This document shows, piece by piece, positions 12,292 through 13,903 of a stretch of 13,903 nucleotides of DNA (position 1 is its first letter; each line of letters begins with the position of its first letter). Made by a program: the position numbers and the translations under genes. Origin of the DNA: Phycisphaerales bacterium (GTDB lineage: Bacteria; Planctomycetota; Phycisphaerae; SM23-33); NCBI GenBank assembly GCA_003171235.1, contig PMYM01000102.1, positions 1 through 13,903 of the forward strand, given 5' to 3'. Below the pieces are notes generated by a model. It saw only the letters and a list, made by a program, of their open reading frames with translations, was not told the DNA's origin and searched no databases.

Positions 12292-12492
12292 ATGAAGCGA
12301 TTGGCCGTACTGCTGTTGTTGTCGGTGCTGGCTGTGGGGGTCTGCTCTTGCTCCTGCGGCCAGGATTGTCAGGTCCGCCCGACGTCCATGACGCCGGGCA
12401 GATGCTCTCACTGGGGTCTCACCAAGGATCAGTACGCCAACAAGGCGGTCTGGATGGAGCCGGCCCTGCCTCCGCAAGGCCCCGACCCGTGA
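12292..12492 (+). CDS. Small cysteine-rich exported peptide or lipoprotein
   Basis: 66 aa with a strong AGAAGGAGG ribosome-binding site 6 nt before the ATG, the best in the window, which makes it very likely to be translated. The signal sequence is KRLAVLLLLSVLAVGV, followed by C18-S-C20-S-C22. None of these is a perfect lipobox (VGVC has Val at -1; VCSC is closer), but a lipoprotein is possible. Further cysteines are C26 and C38. The mature part is short and polar (RCSHWGLTKDQYANKAVW) and ends Pro-rich. It resembles small planctomycete lipoproteins in size and layout, but I recognise no family. It lies between the divergent HAD gene and mnmG. Confidence 0.75.
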   Translation: MKRLAVLLLLSVLAVGVCSCSCGQDCQVRPTSMTPGRCSHWGLTKDQYANKAVWMEPALPPQGPDP

Positions 12493-12623
12493 TTCTGCAG
12501 GTCTGACGCCGCTAATCCCCGCGCATCGCGTCTGCGCCGGTGTTTGGCTATCGTTCTTTGCGCATGGCCAGCCCGGGCGGTTCGTGTGCGCGCGGAGGCA
12601 TGCCCAATCTCCCGGGATAATGC

Positions 12624-12629
12624 TACAAT
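12624..12629 (+). promoter_or_regulatory. -10-like TACAAT just before mnmG
   Basis: TACAAT ends 6 nt before the mnmG ATG, and an overlapping GATAAT lies at 12616-12621. No Shine-Dalgarno sequence occurs in the 30 bases before the start. Transcription from TACAAT would begin at the ATG itself, giving a leaderless mRNA. The -35 region (TGCCCA at 12601-12606, 17-bp spacer) is a poor match. Confidence 0.4.
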
Positions 12630-12635
12630 CCGCCC

Positions 12636-13903
12636 ATGCCGCTTGAATTTGACGTAGTGATCATCGGTGGCGGGCACGCCGGGGCGGAGGCCGCCTGGGC
12701 CTGCGCCCGTCTGGGTCTGCGCGCCTGCCTGGTGAGCCTGTCGCGCGGCGCCATCGCCCGGATGTCCTGCAACCCCGCTATCGGCGGCATCGGCAAGGGG
12801 CAGCTCGTGCGCGAGATCGACGCCCTGGGCGGGCTGATGGGCCTGGCCGCCGACGCCACGGGCATCCAGTTCCGCATGCTCAACCTCTCCAAGGGGCCGG
12901 CGGTCTGGGGCCCCCGCTGCCAGTCCGACCGCCATGCCTATGCCGCCTACGTCCAACAAGCCCTCGGGAGCCTGGAAAACTTGTCGATCATGGAGGGGCA
13001 GGCAACCGACATACTCGCCCGCCAGGGGCGCGTCGCCGGCGTGCGCGTGCTTGGCGGCGACGTCGGGCAAGAGCAGACGGGGCGCGAAGTTGAACTCCCC
13101 TGCCGGGCGGCAATCGTCACCGCCGGAACGTTTCTCCGCGGCCTGATGCACTGCGGCCAGAAAACCTGGCCCGGCGGGCGATTCGACGAACCGGCGACGG
13201 ATAGGCTCTCTTCCAGCCTGCAATCCATCGGCATCCGCCTGGAGAGGCTCAAGACCGGCACGTGTCCGCGAATCGCCGCCGAAAGCATCGACTATTCCCG
13301 CTGCGCCCGGCAAGACGGCGACGATCCGCCCCGGCCTTTTTCGTTCATGAACGACCGGCTGGAGGTCGACCAGGTCCCCTGCCACCTGACGGCCACCAAT
13401 CCGGCCGTGCACGACATCATCCGCGAGAACCTCCACCGGGCGCCGATGTTCACCGGCCAGATCACCGCCGTCGGGCCGCGGTACTGCCCCTCGGTAGAAA
13501 CCAAGATCCAGCGCTTCCCCGACCGTGACAGCCACCTGCTCTTTTTGGAGCCGGAGGGCAGGCAAACCAACTGGGTGTACGTCAACGGCCTGTCAACCTC
13601 GCTGCCCCAGGACGTGCAGGAGGCGATGGTTCACGCCATCGCCGGCCTGGAGCAGGCGCGCATCCTGCGATACGGCTATGCCATCGAATACGACTTCGCC
13701 CAGCCGACGCAACTGGGGGCCGACCTGCAGGCCAAGGCGGTCGGCGGACTGTACCTGGCTGGACAGGTCAACGGCACCACCGGCTATGAGGAAGCCGCCG
13801 CCCAGGGCCTCATGGCCGGCATCAATGCTGCCCTGGCCCTGCGGGCTCAGGAGCCGCTGATTCTCCGCCGCGACCAGGCTTACATCGGCGTGATGATCGA
13901 CGA
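12636..13903 (+). CDS. mnmG: MnmG (GidA), tRNA wobble-uridine modification enzyme, 3' end missing
   Basis: The first 422 codons of a protein normally about 620-630 aa; the gene runs off the right edge. MnmG binds FAD and, with the GTPase MnmE, installs the (carboxymethyl)aminomethyl group at C5 of uridine 34 in certain tRNAs. Diagnostic segments are the FAD-binding GGGHAGAEAA (11-20), SCNPAIGGIGKGQL (44-57), LSKGPAVWGPRCQSDR, GTFLRG, LKTGTCPR, FTGQITAVGPRYCPSVETKI, LEPEG, YVNGLSTSLP and GGLYLAGQVNGTTGYEEAAA. Compared with the usual NTRKGPAVRAPRAQADR, this protein has LSKGPAVWGPRCQSDR, so a few normally invariant basic positions have changed. No Shine-Dalgarno sequence is visible; a -10-like hexamer sits 6 nt before the ATG. 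A long open frame on the opposite strand is a shadow of this gene. Confidence 0.97.
   Translation, partial: MPLEFDVVIIGGGHAGAEAAWACARLGLRACLVSLSRGAIARMSCNPAIGGIGKGQLVREIDALGGLMGLAADATGIQFRMLNLSKGPAVWGPRCQSDRHAYAAYVQQALGSLENLSIMEGQATDILARQGRVAGVRVLGGDVGQEQTGREVELPCRAAIVTAGTFLRGLMHCGQKTWPGGRFDEPATDRLSSSLQSIGIRLERLKTGTCPRIAAESIDYSRCARQDGDDPPRPFSFMNDRLEVDQVPCHLTATNPAVHDIIRENLHRAPMFTGQITAVGPRYCPSVETKIQRFPDRDSHLLFLEPEGRQTNWVYVNGLSTSLPQDVQEAMVHAIAGLEQARILRYGYAIEYDFAQPTQLGADLQAKAVGGLYLAGQVNGTTGYEEAAAQGLMAGINAALALRAQEPLILRRDQAYIGVMID

Noticed and set aside
12493..12635. tRNA or small RNA gene before mnmG
   Set aside because: No cloverleaf, T-loop GTTCGA-type motif or strong hairpin with a T-run could be found.
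12429..13565. 378-aa minus-strand open frame
   Set aside because: Antisense shadow of mnmG, which is unmistakable on the plus strand.

Overview
The window is GC-rich bacterial DNA with long intergenic stretches full of palindromes and small repeats. The gene set suggests a member of the Planctomycetota or a close PVC-group relative: an exported PQQ-type beta-propeller protein with the planctomycete-style WPGWRGP start, an exported protein that joins a concanavalin/DUF1080-like N-terminus to a degenerate sulfatase-modifying-factor (FGE) domain, and an elongated prepilin peptidase. The assignment is an inference; the window holds no rRNA or tRNA gene.

Layout. Bases 32-2009 (minus strand): prepilin peptidase followed by an OmpA-like peptidoglycan-binding lipoprotein. 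Bases 2029-3858: a non-coding, hairpin-rich region with two tandem paralogous modules on the plus strand, each made of a structured leader of about 310 bp and a small (104-107 aa) membrane protein. Bases 3991-5316 (plus): an RnfC-like iron-sulfur protein with no other rnf gene in view, converging on and overlapping a minus-strand SPL-family radical SAM gene (5311-6168). Bases 6234-6346: a pair of inverted heptamer-repeat arrays. Bases 6349-7164 (minus): a multi-pass membrane protein of unknown function. Bases 7165-7783: an intergenic region with inverted copies of a palindromic element around two tiny coupled ORFs. Bases 7784-11159 (minus): the beta-propeller gene followed by the FGE-like gene, probably co-expressed. 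Bases 11364-12125 (minus): a HAD-family hydrolase, divergent from a 66-aa cysteine-rich exported peptide (12292-12492, plus). From 12636 to the window end: the first two thirds of mnmG (gidA), the tRNA wobble-uridine modification enzyme.

How the genes work together. The prepilin peptidase (type II secretion or type IV pilin maturation), OmpA-like lipoprotein, FGE-like protein, propeller and small lipoprotein candidate all point to the cell envelope. The RnfC-like protein, radical SAM protein, HAD enzyme and MnmG are metabolic or housekeeping and show no clear joint pathway. The most unusual content is the duplicated small-membrane-protein module. The 81 bp across its start codon are nearly invariant between copies (four mismatches) while the coding sequence has diverged, and its leader contains a hairpin of a family found four times between 2200 and 3396. 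Several starts (both small membrane proteins, rnfC-like, mnmG) lack a convincing ribosome-binding site and carry a -10-like hexamer 6-8 nt before the ATG, which suggests leaderless mRNAs. All alignments here were made by eye.
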